Part shown: in pieces, positions 1-8,407 of the stretch
Position numbering within the stretch: the stretch's first letter is position 1
How the letters are laid out: each line of letters opens with the position of its first letter
From: Aureisphaera sp963669405
Lineage (GTDB): Bacteria > Bacteroidota > Bacteroidia > Flavobacteriales > Flavobacteriaceae
Assembly (NCBI GenBank): GCA_963669405.2
Contig: CAXXHF010000002.1
Coordinates: 1,612,001-1,676,000 of the forward strand
DNA: 64,000 nucleotides
Direction: 5' to 3'
Translations under genes and position numbers: made by a program
The notes under the pieces: generated by a model
What the model saw: only the letters and a program-made list of their open reading frames with translations
Databases searched by the model: none
What the model was told of the DNA's origin: nothing

Positions 1-1846
1 TATAGGAACTGCTCAAAACAAGGATACCAAAAAGGCCGATCAATTATACGATCGTCTAGCCTATACAGACGCTGCCTCTGCTTATCAGAAGTTATTGAAA
101 AAAGGAAAAGGAAGTCGTTATGTGTTCGAACGATTGGCTAACAGCTACTATTTTATTAACGATACTAAAAAAGCAGAGACTTATTACAAAAGAGTAGCCA
201 AAGGAAGAAAGGCAAAACCTGAAGTTATTTATAACTATGCGCAAACGCTTAAAGCCAACGGAAAATTCAGCGAATACAATACATGGATGCAGAAATATGC
301 AGAAATGTCACCAAATGATTCCCGAGCTAAGGAATTTATGAAAAACCCGAACTATGTGCCCCAGATCATGGAAGCTTTTGCACGTTATGAAGCTAAAAAT
401 CTAGAGGACCTAAATTCGGAAGCTTCTGAATTTGGAGGTATATTGGTTGGAAAAGATTTTTACTTCTCATCGGCTCGTAATGAAGCACGCAAAAAGTACC
501 ATTGGGACGAACAACCGTTCCTTGATATTTACAAAGCCAAAACGGTAGGCAATACTATTAAAAATGCTGAATTATTAGAAGGCGATGTAAACACCAAGTA
601 TCATGAAGGTATTGTTGCTATTTCCAAAGACGGCAAACGTTTGTACTTTGACAGAAACGATTACTTAAACGGTAAATTTCAGAAGAGCGAAGACGGAATC
701 AATCAAATCAACTTGTACTATACAGAGTTGGTTGATGGAAACTGGAAAGGCGTTTTCCCAGCACCATTTAATAGTACTGAATATTCTGCCCAACACCCAG
801 CCTTAACGCCAGATGGTAGCACCCTTTATTTTTCTAGCGATATGCCAGGTGGAAAAGGTAAATTTGATCTATACAAAGCTTCAATAAGCAGTACAGGAGA
901 ATTGGGCACCCCAGAGCGTCTTGGAGATCATATTAACACAGAAGGTAACGAGGTGTTTCCATACATAGACTCTAACGGGAATCTTTATTTCTCCAGTGAC
1001 GGTCACGAAGGTTTGGGAAGATTGGATGGCTTCTATGCCGAAGAGAACGGAATTTCCTTTAAATCCCCAACCAACCTAGGAAAAGGTGCTAATAGTGAAG
1101 CAGATGATATTGCTTTTACTTTTGATCCAGCTACCGAAACAGGATTCATGTCTTCTAACAGAGCAGGTGGTAAAGGGAATCATGACATTTACCGAATTAC
1201 AGCTGTAGAACCTCCTTGCGATGTAGATATGGATATTCTGGTCGTAAACGAATATACCAAAGAGCCCATTTTTGGTGCTCGATTAGATCTATATGACGGT
1301 CAGGAGAATAGATTAAGTTCTAAAACCACTGCCGAAGATGGTCATGGAAACCTATTGGCAGCCTGCGAAAAGGAACATGTGGTACAGGCAGTATTAAATG
1401 GGTTTGAAAGCAACGCAGTTGTGGTAGAAGCTAGTGGCAATGGTAAATTATCCAGAACTATTGAACTTCGTCCTATCGAGGCCATTATCGTAGATGACAA
1501 AATTGTATTGAATCCTATCCTGTTTGATTATAACAAACATAATATTAAACCCCAAGCAGCTTTCGAGTTGGATAAATTGGTAAGTATTATGAAGAAGTAT
1601 CCAAACATGATAATTAATGTAGAAAGTCATACCGATACAAGGGGTAATGCAGATTATAACCGAAAATTATCAGAAAGTAGGGCTCAATCTACCGTACAAT
1701 ACGTAATTTCGCAAGGTGTAGATGCTTCCCGAATCAGTGGTCAAGGATTCGGATTGGACAAGCCTGCTGTGGATTGCGGTAAGAATTGTTCTGAAGAAGA
1801 TCATCAAACCAACAGACGTTCAGAATTTATTATTGTAGAACGCTAA
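1..1846 (+). CDS. OmpA-family protein with TPR, PD40 propeller and peptidoglycan-binding domain (PorE-like), 5' partial
   Basis: The frame is open at the first base, so the gene begins upstream; about 614 residues are visible. In order: TPR-like helices (about residues 10-95), a PD40/WD40-like propeller (about 120-375, blades such as PDGSTLYFSSD), a carboxypeptidase-regulatory-like sandwich (about 395-480) and an OmpA C-terminal domain (about 500-614) with SHTDTRGNADYN and NRRSEF. This order is that of Porphyromonas PorE, a periplasmic T9SS component tied to peptidoglycan. In flavobacteria such genes commonly follow a porP/sprF homologue, which here would lie just outside the window. The first visible residues (IGTA-Q) look like the end of a signal peptide. 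The family call is firm; the T9SS/gliding role is inferred from architecture. Confidence 0.85.
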   Translation, partial: IGTAQNKDTKKADQLYDRLAYTDAASAYQKLLKKGKGSRYVFERLANSYYFINDTKKAETYYKRVAKGRKAKPEVIYNYAQTLKANGKFSEYNTWMQKYAEMSPNDSRAKEFMKNPNYVPQIMEAFARYEAKNLEDLNSEASEFGGILVGKDFYFSSARNEARKKYHWDEQPFLDIYKAKTVGNTIKNAELLEGDVNTKYHEGIVAISKDGKRLYFDRNDYLNGKFQKSEDGINQINLYYTELVDGNWKGVFPAPFNSTEYSAQHPALTPDGSTLYFSSDMPGGKGKFDLYKASISSTGELGTPERLGDHINTEGNEVFPYIDSNGNLYFSSDGHEGLGRLDGFYAEENGISFKSPTNLGKGANSEADDIAFTFDPATETGFMSSNRAGGKGNHDIYRITAVEPPCDVDMDILVVNEYTKEPIFGARLDLYDGQENRLSSKTTAEDGHGNLLAACEKEHVVQAVLNGFESNAVVVEASGNGKLSRTIELRPIEAIIVDDKIVLNPILFDYNKHNIKPQAAFELDKLVSIMKKYPNMIINVESHTDTRGNADYNRKLSESRAQSTVQYVISQGVDASRISGQGFGLDKPAVDCGKNCSEEDHQTNRRSEFIIVER

Positions 1847-1885
1847 GATATTTATCCCCACAACTAACCAAATGTTGACCGTGAA

Positions 1886-1915
1886 AACCCTCTTTAAACC
1901 TAAGAGGGTTTTTTT
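1886..1915 (+). terminator. Rho-independent-type terminator after the OmpA-family gene
   Basis: Perfect 8-bp stem aaccctct/agagggtt (1886-1893 with 1903-1910) followed by a run of seven T. It starts about 40 bp after the stop codon at 1846. Its T tract overlaps the stop codon of the convergent gene at 1914. Confidence 0.85.
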
Positions 1916-2294
1916 ATTTCCTTAAGCTGGTAACGGCTGGTTTGCTTTCTCGAGTATCGTAAATGATCTTTAGTTCAATAATTTTATCTTCATCATTCAG
2001 TTTCACAACATCTACCACATCAAACACCACTTTATTTCCATTGGCCAAGGTCCATTGATACGTAAAATGGATGGCAAAGCTTCTTTTTGCTTCTATATCC
2101 TGAAATACTCCTAATAAGGTAAGTTGAGATTCTTTAGTATCCTTAAAAAGGGTTTCATAAAACAACAATGCGGGCATTGTACCATAAACCGGGGATATCA
2201 CTACACCATTTTCAGAAAATAGATTTGAAAGTGCTTTCATGTTCCCTTTTCTCAATGCCTCTAGATATAATGTTGTGATCTCTTTTATGTTCAT
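1914..2294 (-). CDS. NTF2/SnoaL-like protein
   Basis: 126 residues, no signal peptide or membrane segment. The pattern is an N-terminal helix pair followed by a strongly curved beta sheet with alternating hydrophobics (FAIHFTYQW, KVVFDVVDVVKL, IIELKIIYD), which is the cone fold of the NTF2/SnoaL superfamily. Members may be isomerases, hydrolases or ligand-binding proteins; no catalytic residue set can be assigned from this sequence alone. It sits alone on the minus strand between two terminators, so it is probably transcribed on its own or by read-through from the lipoprotein gene upstream. Specific function unknown. Confidence 0.7.
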   Translation of the reverse strand: MNIKEITTLYLEALRKGNMKALSNLFSENGVVISPVYGTMPALLFYETLFKDTKESQLTLLGVFQDIEAKRSFAIHFTYQWTLANGNKVVFDVVDVVKLNDEDKIIELKIIYDTRESKPAVTSLRK

Positions 2295-2312
2295 CCATTA
2301 AAGGTATACAAA

Positions 2313-2342
2313 TAAAAAAAGCGTTCCAATTGGAACGCTTTT
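2313..2342 (-). terminator. Terminator after the DUF5689 lipoprotein gene
   Basis: Perfect 26-bp palindrome (arms 2317-2329 and 2330-2342, core gcgttccaattggaacgc). On the minus strand it is followed by a run of T, the complement of the A run at 2314-2320. It ends the receptor/lipoprotein operon and separates it from the NTF2-like gene. Confidence 0.85.
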
Positions 2343-2363
2343 AACTTTATCATAAAACCTGTA

Positions 2364-3779
2364 TTAGTTTCCTGTTACAGTTACATTGTCTACATGGTAA
2401 CGAGTAGTTGCATCTGGATCACTTCCTTGGTAACGGAATGCAACGTGCATAGTTCCTTCTACACAAGATACATTGATAGGTCCTACCCCTTCAAAATCAC
2501 CAAATCCTCCAGAAGGCCCTGTAGGGATATCGGCATCCAACTGGAACCAATCTGCTGTTGTAGGATCTCCCGTAAAGTTATTGGAGAACCAAACCGTTAA
2601 AATTTCCCCATTATCGAAGTTCACCTGAAGATCGAAAGAAAGTTCTTCTCCTGTAGTTGCAGACATATCGATGGCTGGTGTAATTAACCACGTATCAATA
2701 ACATCTTCACTACTATTGAATCCAGAAATCTGTGCATAATTATTATTGCTGAAATTTCCAATTACCCAAAGTTCTCCGGTGTTATTAGCCACGTTTACGT
2801 TGGTCCATCCTAAGTCTACGTAATCTTCGATAGCATTGAACTGTTCAAAATTCTGGCTATAAATTTCCGATCCACCACCACTAGGCTCATTACATTCATA
2901 CACATCTGGGTCACAACGGTTCTCATCATCTAAATTGATTCCGTTAAGATCGTTTACAACGAGATTGAATACTTCTCCAAAGAAGTTATAGGTAAGTATT
3001 CCATCTATAGAACCTCGCCCTTGGGCTAGATTAATTGCTTTAAAATCAGCAAAGGTACTCGTGCTAAACACTACTGAAGTTCCTTCATTACAACTCTCCA
3101 AAATACGTTCTCCGTCAAACTCATCTGTTGGTTCTGCTGCATATGTTAATGCATCGCTACCTAACGCTTGGTTTCGGTTAAATTGTACATCGGTAAGACG
3201 AACATAAAGGTTGGTCATATCATCTGCAAAATCAGAGATATTCATTTCTAGAGGAATGATCTCTGCTACTGTAGCATCTCTTAATACAAAATTTAACATT
3301 TGTGATTCTGCAATTTGCTCAATACTCCCCGCAGATTCAATTCCCAAGGCCAATACGCCGCTATCAAAACCAACACTTAATCCAGCTAGTTTAATATATA
3401 CTCTACGTCCAAAATCATAACGGGAAAACAAAGGATTAGAATCGATTAAAACTTTTACCCCTGTGGTAGGGTTGGATGCAGCATCTTGCAATACAATCTC
3501 TTCAAAAAAGTTTCCGGCTTCATCACTGGATATTACATATCCTTCTACATATTGGTTTGCAAACTCCTCACCAAAAGTCAAGGTTTGGTTGCCATTATCT
3601 GCGATTTCCTGTTCCAAAGCAGCTCTTAACCCGTTGATAGTAACAATTTGATCCGCAGGAATATTCAAAGCCGTACCATCTACATTAGGCACATTAAATT
3701 CATCGTCTTGCACACAAGAAGCAAAGACCATTGCAACAACAGCAAGGATGAATAATTTATTTATTTTAAAAGTTTTCAT
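2364..3779 (-). CDS. DUF5689 / choice-of-anchor J lipoprotein, partner of TonB receptor
   Basis: 471 residues from the ATG at 3779. That start places the lipoprotein signal peptide directly at the N-terminus, with lipobox FASC and acylated Cys about residue 21. An in-frame ATG at 3803 would add eight residues and crowd the upstream stop at 3808, so it is less likely. After the Cys comes a DUF5689 region (about 35-280, OB-like strands). The C-terminal part (about 300-471) resembles the choice-of-anchor J / MAM-like jelly-roll (WLITPAIDMS, LSFDLQV, YHVDNVTVTG). It lies 28 bp downstream of the TonB-dependent receptor and is probably its surface-exposed companion. The ligand cannot be read from sequence. 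Confidence 0.8.
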   Translation of the reverse strand: MKTFKINKLFILAVVAMVFASCVQDDEFNVPNVDGTALNIPADQIVTINGLRAALEQEIADNGNQTLTFGEEFANQYVEGYVISSDEAGNFFEEIVLQDAASNPTTGVKVLIDSNPLFSRYDFGRRVYIKLAGLSVGFDSGVLALGIESAGSIEQIAESQMLNFVLRDATVAEIIPLEMNISDFADDMTNLYVRLTDVQFNRNQALGSDALTYAAEPTDEFDGERILESCNEGTSVVFSTSTFADFKAINLAQGRGSIDGILTYNFFGEVFNLVVNDLNGINLDDENRCDPDVYECNEPSGGGSEIYSQNFEQFNAIEDYVDLGWTNVNVANNTGELWVIGNFSNNNYAQISGFNSSEDVIDTWLITPAIDMSATTGEELSFDLQVNFDNGEILTVWFSNNFTGDPTTADWFQLDADIPTGPSGGFGDFEGVGPINVSCVEGTMHVAFRYQGSDPDATTRYHVDNVTVTGN

Positions 3780-3807
3780 TATAATGTGTTTTATTTTTTT
3801 CAATTTT

Positions 3808-6618
3808 TTAGAATCTCACGTAAACGTTTAGGTAATAAGTAGTCCCATTTCCGAAGAAATAGCGGTTCCCAAATAAAGGGCCTCCTGTATTGCTCTGCTC
3901 TTCCAACTGCTGTGCATAGCTAGCTCTTCTGGAATCTTCGAAACCTCCTGTTTTATATTCTTGGTCCAATACATTATTAATGGTTGCAAAGAAGCCAACG
4001 AAGTAATCTCCAAACTTCCAGGATTTACCCCCTACAATATTTACCAAGAAATAATCATCTAGTTGTTCCTGAGTTAATAATTCCCTAGCTACTTCAGGAT
4101 CATAATTACTATACGGTTGTCCGTCTGCATCTAACGCAAAGTCCTCGGTTCTTCTCAAATTACTTACATCTACATAAGCATTGGAAAAATAGTTGGTTGT
4201 AGCACCAACCCACCAGAAATCGGGATCTCGATATTCCAAACCAATCTGATAGGCTCTTTCAGGACCTCCTGCTACATGAAGGTTTTCTAAAGCTACATCT
4301 CGCTTTCCTTGGTTCCATAGATCATTTCCTTCTACGGTTTCTAGAGTGTCTCTATTGTCAAAATCATCTCCAGACAGGTACAAACTTGGGTTATTCGTAT
4401 ATATGTTCTGTCCTACCGTAGCAGCTGCCTTTAATTTTAGCGTAGGTAGTACTTGAGCTTCAATTCCTAATTCTACACCAACATTTCTCTTTTCAATCCC
4501 CTGAACAATTTCTTGTACAAAGGCATTATTATCATCAGTTCCCAATGCATTTTGAGTAAAGAAAAACCCAATATCTGTCGCATCTTTAAAACCGGCATAG
4601 TAACCAGTTAATCGAGCTTTTACAATGGGTGAACGATAGATATAACTAATATCAGCGCTTTGTATTTTTTCTGAAGTTAAACCCTCTACCACATCATTGT
4701 TCTGTCTGGCATTGGCAAACGTATTTCGTAAGGTAGGTGCCTTGGTAAAGTATCCTGCATTAACGTCTATTAAATGACGACCCGTAATTTTGTATACCAA
4801 TCCCCCTTTTATTCCATAGTTGGAAAAATCCAATTTCTCACTATCCCCTAATGAACGTCCTGTTTCGGGGAAATATCCATTCTGAAACAAACCTGTTCTT
4901 TGATAATTGGTTTGTGAAACATTGGCTCCAATATAAAAATCTACGGTATTGTATTTGAATTGTGCTTGGGCAAATCCAGTAATAACATCTGCGTTCAATT
5001 CATAGTTGTATTTATATCGGTCACCTTCTCCCGCAATTCTATTTGGGTTTTGAAGATCGTTCTGAGCTTGAGGGTCTAATGGATTGGGTGCAAAGGTGTC
5101 AAAATCCTGAAACCCACTACCACCCAATAAATCTATAATGGAAGCGAAATTTTCGCTATTCAGATTACGATAACTTATAGAAGCGTTCAATTCTATATTT
5201 TCTGCAATCGATGTATTCAAAATAGAATTGACACTAAACTGTGTATCGTCATTTCTATCTTCTTGTAATACGTAGGTTGCATACCCACTTGCAGTATTTG
5301 CATTTCCTTGATACAAGGATGTCCAATCCAGCTGTCCATCATTTCTAAATTCCTGCTCTGCCAAATAAGCTAATTGATAGTCATATGTGGTTGGGTTTGT
5401 CCCTCTTAAAAAATAACTGGGCAACCGTTGATAGTAATTCCCGGCTGGGTTTCGATTTCCTCCATAATCCAAACGAGAGTTTCCAATTTTTCCAAATTGA
5501 TATCCCACATTGGTATTTAAGGAAGTATTTTCTGAAATATCCCAATAATGATTTAACATAATAATGGGTTCCTCGATCTCACGAGTTCTACTGTTGCGAA
5601 TTTCACCATCTTGATAACCCCAGTTAGGATTGTATCGTATCCCTTTCAAATCTTTATTTTCTTGAGTTATCGCTGTAGAACGCCCCCTTCTGTTAGGGGT
5701 ATAAAAAGCCGTGAAATTAATACTATGACTATCGTTCAATTTCTTTTCTACAGAACCAAAAAACGAGTTGGCGTCGTAGAGCGTACCATCTATATAGCCT
5801 TCTTCTCCAAATCGTCTAGCAGCAGATACTGAATAAGCCCATCCATTTCCAGTAAGTCCACTATTATAGGTTGCCATAACACGGCCTTCATAACTTCTAT
5901 TGGCCATAGCGTAAGAAACACGACCTCCTTGACGGTATTGAGAAGCTCTCATAACAATGTTGGTGGTTCCCGCTATATCTCCGAAGGTATATTCATTGGC
6001 CTTCAATCCCATACTAAATTCACGGTTACGCTGTACATCGTTCAATCCACCCCAGTTTCCCCATTGTGGACGCCCGTTGAACTGTTTGTTCATTTCAATA
6101 CCATTGATTAAAACCTTACCATTAGCATTATCCAACCCACGAGGACGGAAAAAAGTAGCACTGAAATCAAACGCTGCAGCATTCAAGAAAACATCCCGAG
6201 ACGCCTGTAGCAGTCCTGAAATATTAAAGGAGGTTCCTTCGTCCTGATTAAGTTCGTTGTCTGAAAGGCTAATGATTCCTATCTGAGCTTCTACTTCGGT
6301 AAGATCCAATTGCAAGAGAATAGGATCAAGGTTAATTGTCTTACCGTTCTGAATTGTAATAGGAATACGTTGCAATATGTAATCCGCCTTGCTTACAATT
6401 AAAACTTGTTCTCCTTGTGGGAGATCTGTTCCAGTGATGGAAAACAATCCTTCGGCATCGGTTTCCGTTCCCAAATTGCTGCTTTGGATACGAATTTCTG
6501 CTCCAGAAATTGCTTCATCGGAGTTGGTATCCACCACTCTTCCCTTTATCACAGCTTCCTGCGCGATTGATAAACCGCTGAAAAACAGTGCAAAAAAGGC
6601 AATTAATACGTGTTTCAT
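3808..6618 (-). CDS. TonB-dependent outer-membrane receptor with carboxypeptidase-regulatory domain
   Basis: 936 residues. Signal peptide 1-19 (cleaved after SIAQ), carboxypeptidase-D regulatory-like domain about 22-105, plug about 125-245 (VLINGIEMN, GTTNIVMRAS) and a long TonB-receptor barrel ending in the expected aromatic C-terminus (YLNVYVRF). It takes up a substrate across the outer membrane using TonB energy. It is first in a two-gene operon with the DUF5689 lipoprotein and is divergent from a secreted endonuclease/exonuclease/phosphatase-family enzyme. This suggests the substrate may be a nucleic acid, nucleotide or phosphoester product, but that is inference. A TAnnTTTG box lies about 45 bp upstream of the ATG. 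Confidence 0.9.
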   Translation of the reverse strand: MKHVLIAFFALFFSGLSIAQEAVIKGRVVDTNSDEAISGAEIRIQSSNLGTETDAEGLFSITGTDLPQGEQVLIVSKADYILQRIPITIQNGKTINLDPILLQLDLTEVEAQIGIISLSDNELNQDEGTSFNISGLLQASRDVFLNAAAFDFSATFFRPRGLDNANGKVLINGIEMNKQFNGRPQWGNWGGLNDVQRNREFSMGLKANEYTFGDIAGTTNIVMRASQYRQGGRVSYAMANRSYEGRVMATYNSGLTGNGWAYSVSAARRFGEEGYIDGTLYDANSFFGSVEKKLNDSHSINFTAFYTPNRRGRSTAITQENKDLKGIRYNPNWGYQDGEIRNSRTREIEEPIIMLNHYWDISENTSLNTNVGYQFGKIGNSRLDYGGNRNPAGNYYQRLPSYFLRGTNPTTYDYQLAYLAEQEFRNDGQLDWTSLYQGNANTASGYATYVLQEDRNDDTQFSVNSILNTSIAENIELNASISYRNLNSENFASIIDLLGGSGFQDFDTFAPNPLDPQAQNDLQNPNRIAGEGDRYKYNYELNADVITGFAQAQFKYNTVDFYIGANVSQTNYQRTGLFQNGYFPETGRSLGDSEKLDFSNYGIKGGLVYKITGRHLIDVNAGYFTKAPTLRNTFANARQNNDVVEGLTSEKIQSADISYIYRSPIVKARLTGYYAGFKDATDIGFFFTQNALGTDDNNAFVQEIVQGIEKRNVGVELGIEAQVLPTLKLKAAATVGQNIYTNNPSLYLSGDDFDNRDTLETVEGNDLWNQGKRDVALENLHVAGGPERAYQIGLEYRDPDFWWVGATTNYFSNAYVDVSNLRRTEDFALDADGQPYSNYDPEVARELLTQEQLDDYFLVNIVGGKSWKFGDYFVGFFATINNVLDQEYKTGGFEDSRRASYAQQLEEQSNTGGPLFGNRYFFGNGTTYYLNVYVRF

Positions 6619-6662
6619 TTAGTTGTTAATATTTGGTTTATTAAATTGTTATAAATGGGGTG

Positions 6663-6670
6663 CAAAAGTA
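6663..6670 (-). promoter_or_regulatory. Bacteroidota -7 element (TACTTTTG) for the TonB receptor
   Basis: Reverse complement of caaaagta, an exact TAnnTTTG match, 45 bp upstream of the receptor ATG. No clear -33 TTG is seen at the usual distance. Confidence 0.5.
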
Positions 6671-6690
6671 CGTATTTTCAATGAATTAAG

Positions 6691-6698
6691 TACTTTTG
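6691..6698 (+). promoter_or_regulatory. Bacteroidota -7 element (TACTTTTG) for the secreted EEP-family gene
   Basis: The same octamer as the opposing box at 6663-6670, pointing the other way, 47 bp upstream of the ATG at 6746. The two boxes face away from each other 20 bp apart. No clear -33 TTG. Confidence 0.5.
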
Positions 6699-6745
6699 GC
6701 GCAGCTTTTGTAAAGGACTTTACGCAAACTTAATACAACGGAAAA

Positions 6746-7807
6746 ATGAGATTAACCTATGCCTTTTTTGCTATATGTTTTGTAGCTGTTTTTTCTGGGA
6801 TTGCCCAAGAAGAAAAGACCTATAAAGTAAATACCATTGCTTTTTATAATTTGGAAAATCTTTTCGATTTTGAAAATGACCCAATAACATTTGATGATGA
6901 CAGGACACCAGATGGGAAGGACCACTGGACGGAAGAAATTTATAATGCCAAGTTAAAGAACATGGCCCAGGTGATTTCTGAAATAGGAAAGGATGTAACG
7001 GGAACCACGCCAGTTCTTATTGGCGTTTGTGAGGTTGAAAACAGAAGGGTTCTGGAAGACCTTATTGTACAGGAATCCTTGGTTGGAAAAAACTATGGGA
7101 TTATCCATTTCGATTCGCCTGACCGAAGAGGAATCGATGTGGCCCTTTTGTACCAAAAGAAAGTGTTTACTCCAACCCACTACAACAATTACGAACTGAA
7201 AATCTACGACAATAACGATGCTACCAAGCGAATTTTTACCCGTGACCAATTGCTGGTAAGTGGCCTACTGGATGGAGAAAAAATTCATGTCATTGTAAAC
7301 CACTGGCCTTCCCGTAGTGGCGGAGAGGCAAGAAGCCGCCCTAAAAGAATTAAGGCTGCTAAACTTAACAAACGTCTTATCGATTCCTTGTTTGGTGAAG
7401 ATCCATATGCAAAAATTGTCACTATGGGTGATTTTAACGACGACCCTACCAGCCCTAGTGTAAAAGATATCTTGAAGACCCACAAGAAAAAAAATAAGAT
7501 GGATATAAAAGAACTCTACAATCCTATGGAAGAAATGCATAAGAAAGGATTGGGTACCTTGGCTTGGAGGGATGGTTGGAATTTATTTGATCAGATTATC
7601 GTTTCTACAGAGCTAACTAAGAAGGATTATTCATCTTATCGTTTGTACAAAACCGGAATTTTCAACAAAAATTATTTGGCAAACCCTCGTGGACGATACA
7701 AAGGATATCCGTATCGTAGTTTCTCCAACGGGGCGTATACAGGTGGATATAGCGACCACTTTCCTGTGTACATTTATCTCATTAAAGAAACCAATCCTAA
7801 GGGATAG
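6746..7807 (+). CDS. Secreted endonuclease/exonuclease/phosphatase-family protein
   Basis: 353 residues with a Sec signal peptide (1-20, cleaved after GIAQ). The EEP (DNase I-like) fold is recognised by FYNLENLFD at the first strand, the metal-binding Glu in VCEVENR, RRGIDVALLY, the HWPSRSGGE motif with its catalytic His, MGDFNDDP, and the terminal SDHFPV with its catalytic His. All catalytic positions appear present. Flavobacterial proteins of this type are predicted periplasmic or extracellular nucleases/phosphodiesterases. It is divergent from the TonB receptor and probably works with it. It shares a terminator with the convergent 4-TM gene. Confidence 0.88.
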   Translation: MRLTYAFFAICFVAVFSGIAQEEKTYKVNTIAFYNLENLFDFENDPITFDDDRTPDGKDHWTEEIYNAKLKNMAQVISEIGKDVTGTTPVLIGVCEVENRRVLEDLIVQESLVGKNYGIIHFDSPDRRGIDVALLYQKKVFTPTHYNNYELKIYDNNDATKRIFTRDQLLVSGLLDGEKIHVIVNHWPSRSGGEARSRPKRIKAAKLNKRLIDSLFGEDPYAKIVTMGDFNDDPTSPSVKDILKTHKKKNKMDIKELYNPMEEMHKKGLGTLAWRDGWNLFDQIIVSTELTKKDYSSYRLYKTGIFNKNYLANPRGRYKGYPYRSFSNGAYTGGYSDHFPVYIYLIKETNPKG

Positions 7808-7828
7808 GAAGTAAAAGATATCGTAATT

Positions 7829-7854
7829 AAAAGCCTTGATTAATCAGGGCTTTT
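7829..7854. terminator. Bidirectional terminator between convergent genes
   Basis: Stem aaaagcc/ggctttt (7829-7835 with 7848-7854) with an inner palindrome tgattaatca. T runs lie on both sides, so it can serve the EEP gene (plus) and the 4-TM gene (minus). Confidence 0.75.
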
Positions 7855-7861
7855 AATGTAT

Positions 7862-8305
7862 TTATGCAAACCATTGTTGCCAAGGAATTCTACTTAGCAT
7901 GAATACCAAGGCAATGGTATAGAAAATGGATAGCATTTTGAATTTGGGTTTTGAAACCAATTTCTTTTTATGCTTGGAATACCCCATAGTAATAAAGACA
8001 ACTGCCAAGATTATGATGGTAATATGTTCCACAGCGTAAAGCCGTAATGTAGCGTCTTTCATGACTGCTCCCATGCCGTTATTGGTAATCGACTTAAGTC
8101 CCAAAGGAGAAATAAAATACAGGACCAAACCAATGAGTAATTGAATATGGGTTACAATTAAGGCAAAAAGCGATATTCTAAAATCCTTGGGTTGATATTC
8201 CTTATTGCCAAAGAACCCAGCCAGCGCGTTCAGGGTTGCAATTAAGACAATGAACAAGGTTAAATAAGCCCAGTAAGAATGCAGAAATTGAACGGTGGTG
8301 TACAT
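7862..8305 (-). CDS. Four-helix membrane protein, cytochrome b-like
   Basis: 147 residues with four predicted transmembrane helices (about 12-32, 45-65, 88-108, 122-142). His9, His53 and His94 lie in or at the edge of the helices, a spacing compatible with b-type heme ligation. Similar small proteins in flavobacteria are often labelled cytochrome B-like without experimental support. No signal peptide. It has its own promoter-like box at 8331-8338. The heme idea is inference; the membrane topology is directly visible. Confidence 0.7.
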   Translation of the reverse strand: MYTTVQFLHSYWAYLTLFIVLIATLNALAGFFGNKEYQPKDFRISLFALIVTHIQLLIGLVLYFISPLGLKSITNNGMGAVMKDATLRLYAVEHITIIILAVVFITMGYSKHKKKLVSKPKFKMLSIFYTIALVFMLSRIPWQQWFA

Positions 8306-8330
8306 AGAAGAAGTATTTTTTGGTTTCCCT

Positions 8331-8338
8331 CAAAGGTA
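8331..8338 (-). promoter_or_regulatory. -7 element (TACCTTTG) for the 4-TM protein gene
   Basis: Reverse complement of caaaggta, an exact TAnnTTTG match. It lies 26 bp upstream of the start codon at 8305; no good TTG at -33. Confidence 0.5.
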
Positions 8339-8350
8339 GGGATTATTACT

Positions 8351-8383
8351 AAAAAAAGAGGCCAGCTTCTGCTGACCTCTTTT
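8351..8383 (-). terminator. Terminator after the second TonB receptor
   Basis: Arms 8354-8366 and 8371-8383 form a 13-bp stem with a 4-nt loop, followed on the minus strand by a U run. The single non-Watson-Crick pair is G-U in the minus-strand RNA but C-A in the plus-strand RNA, which agrees with minus-strand use. Confidence 0.85.
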
Positions 8384-8407
8384 AAATTTATTAACTACAA
8401 ATCTGTT

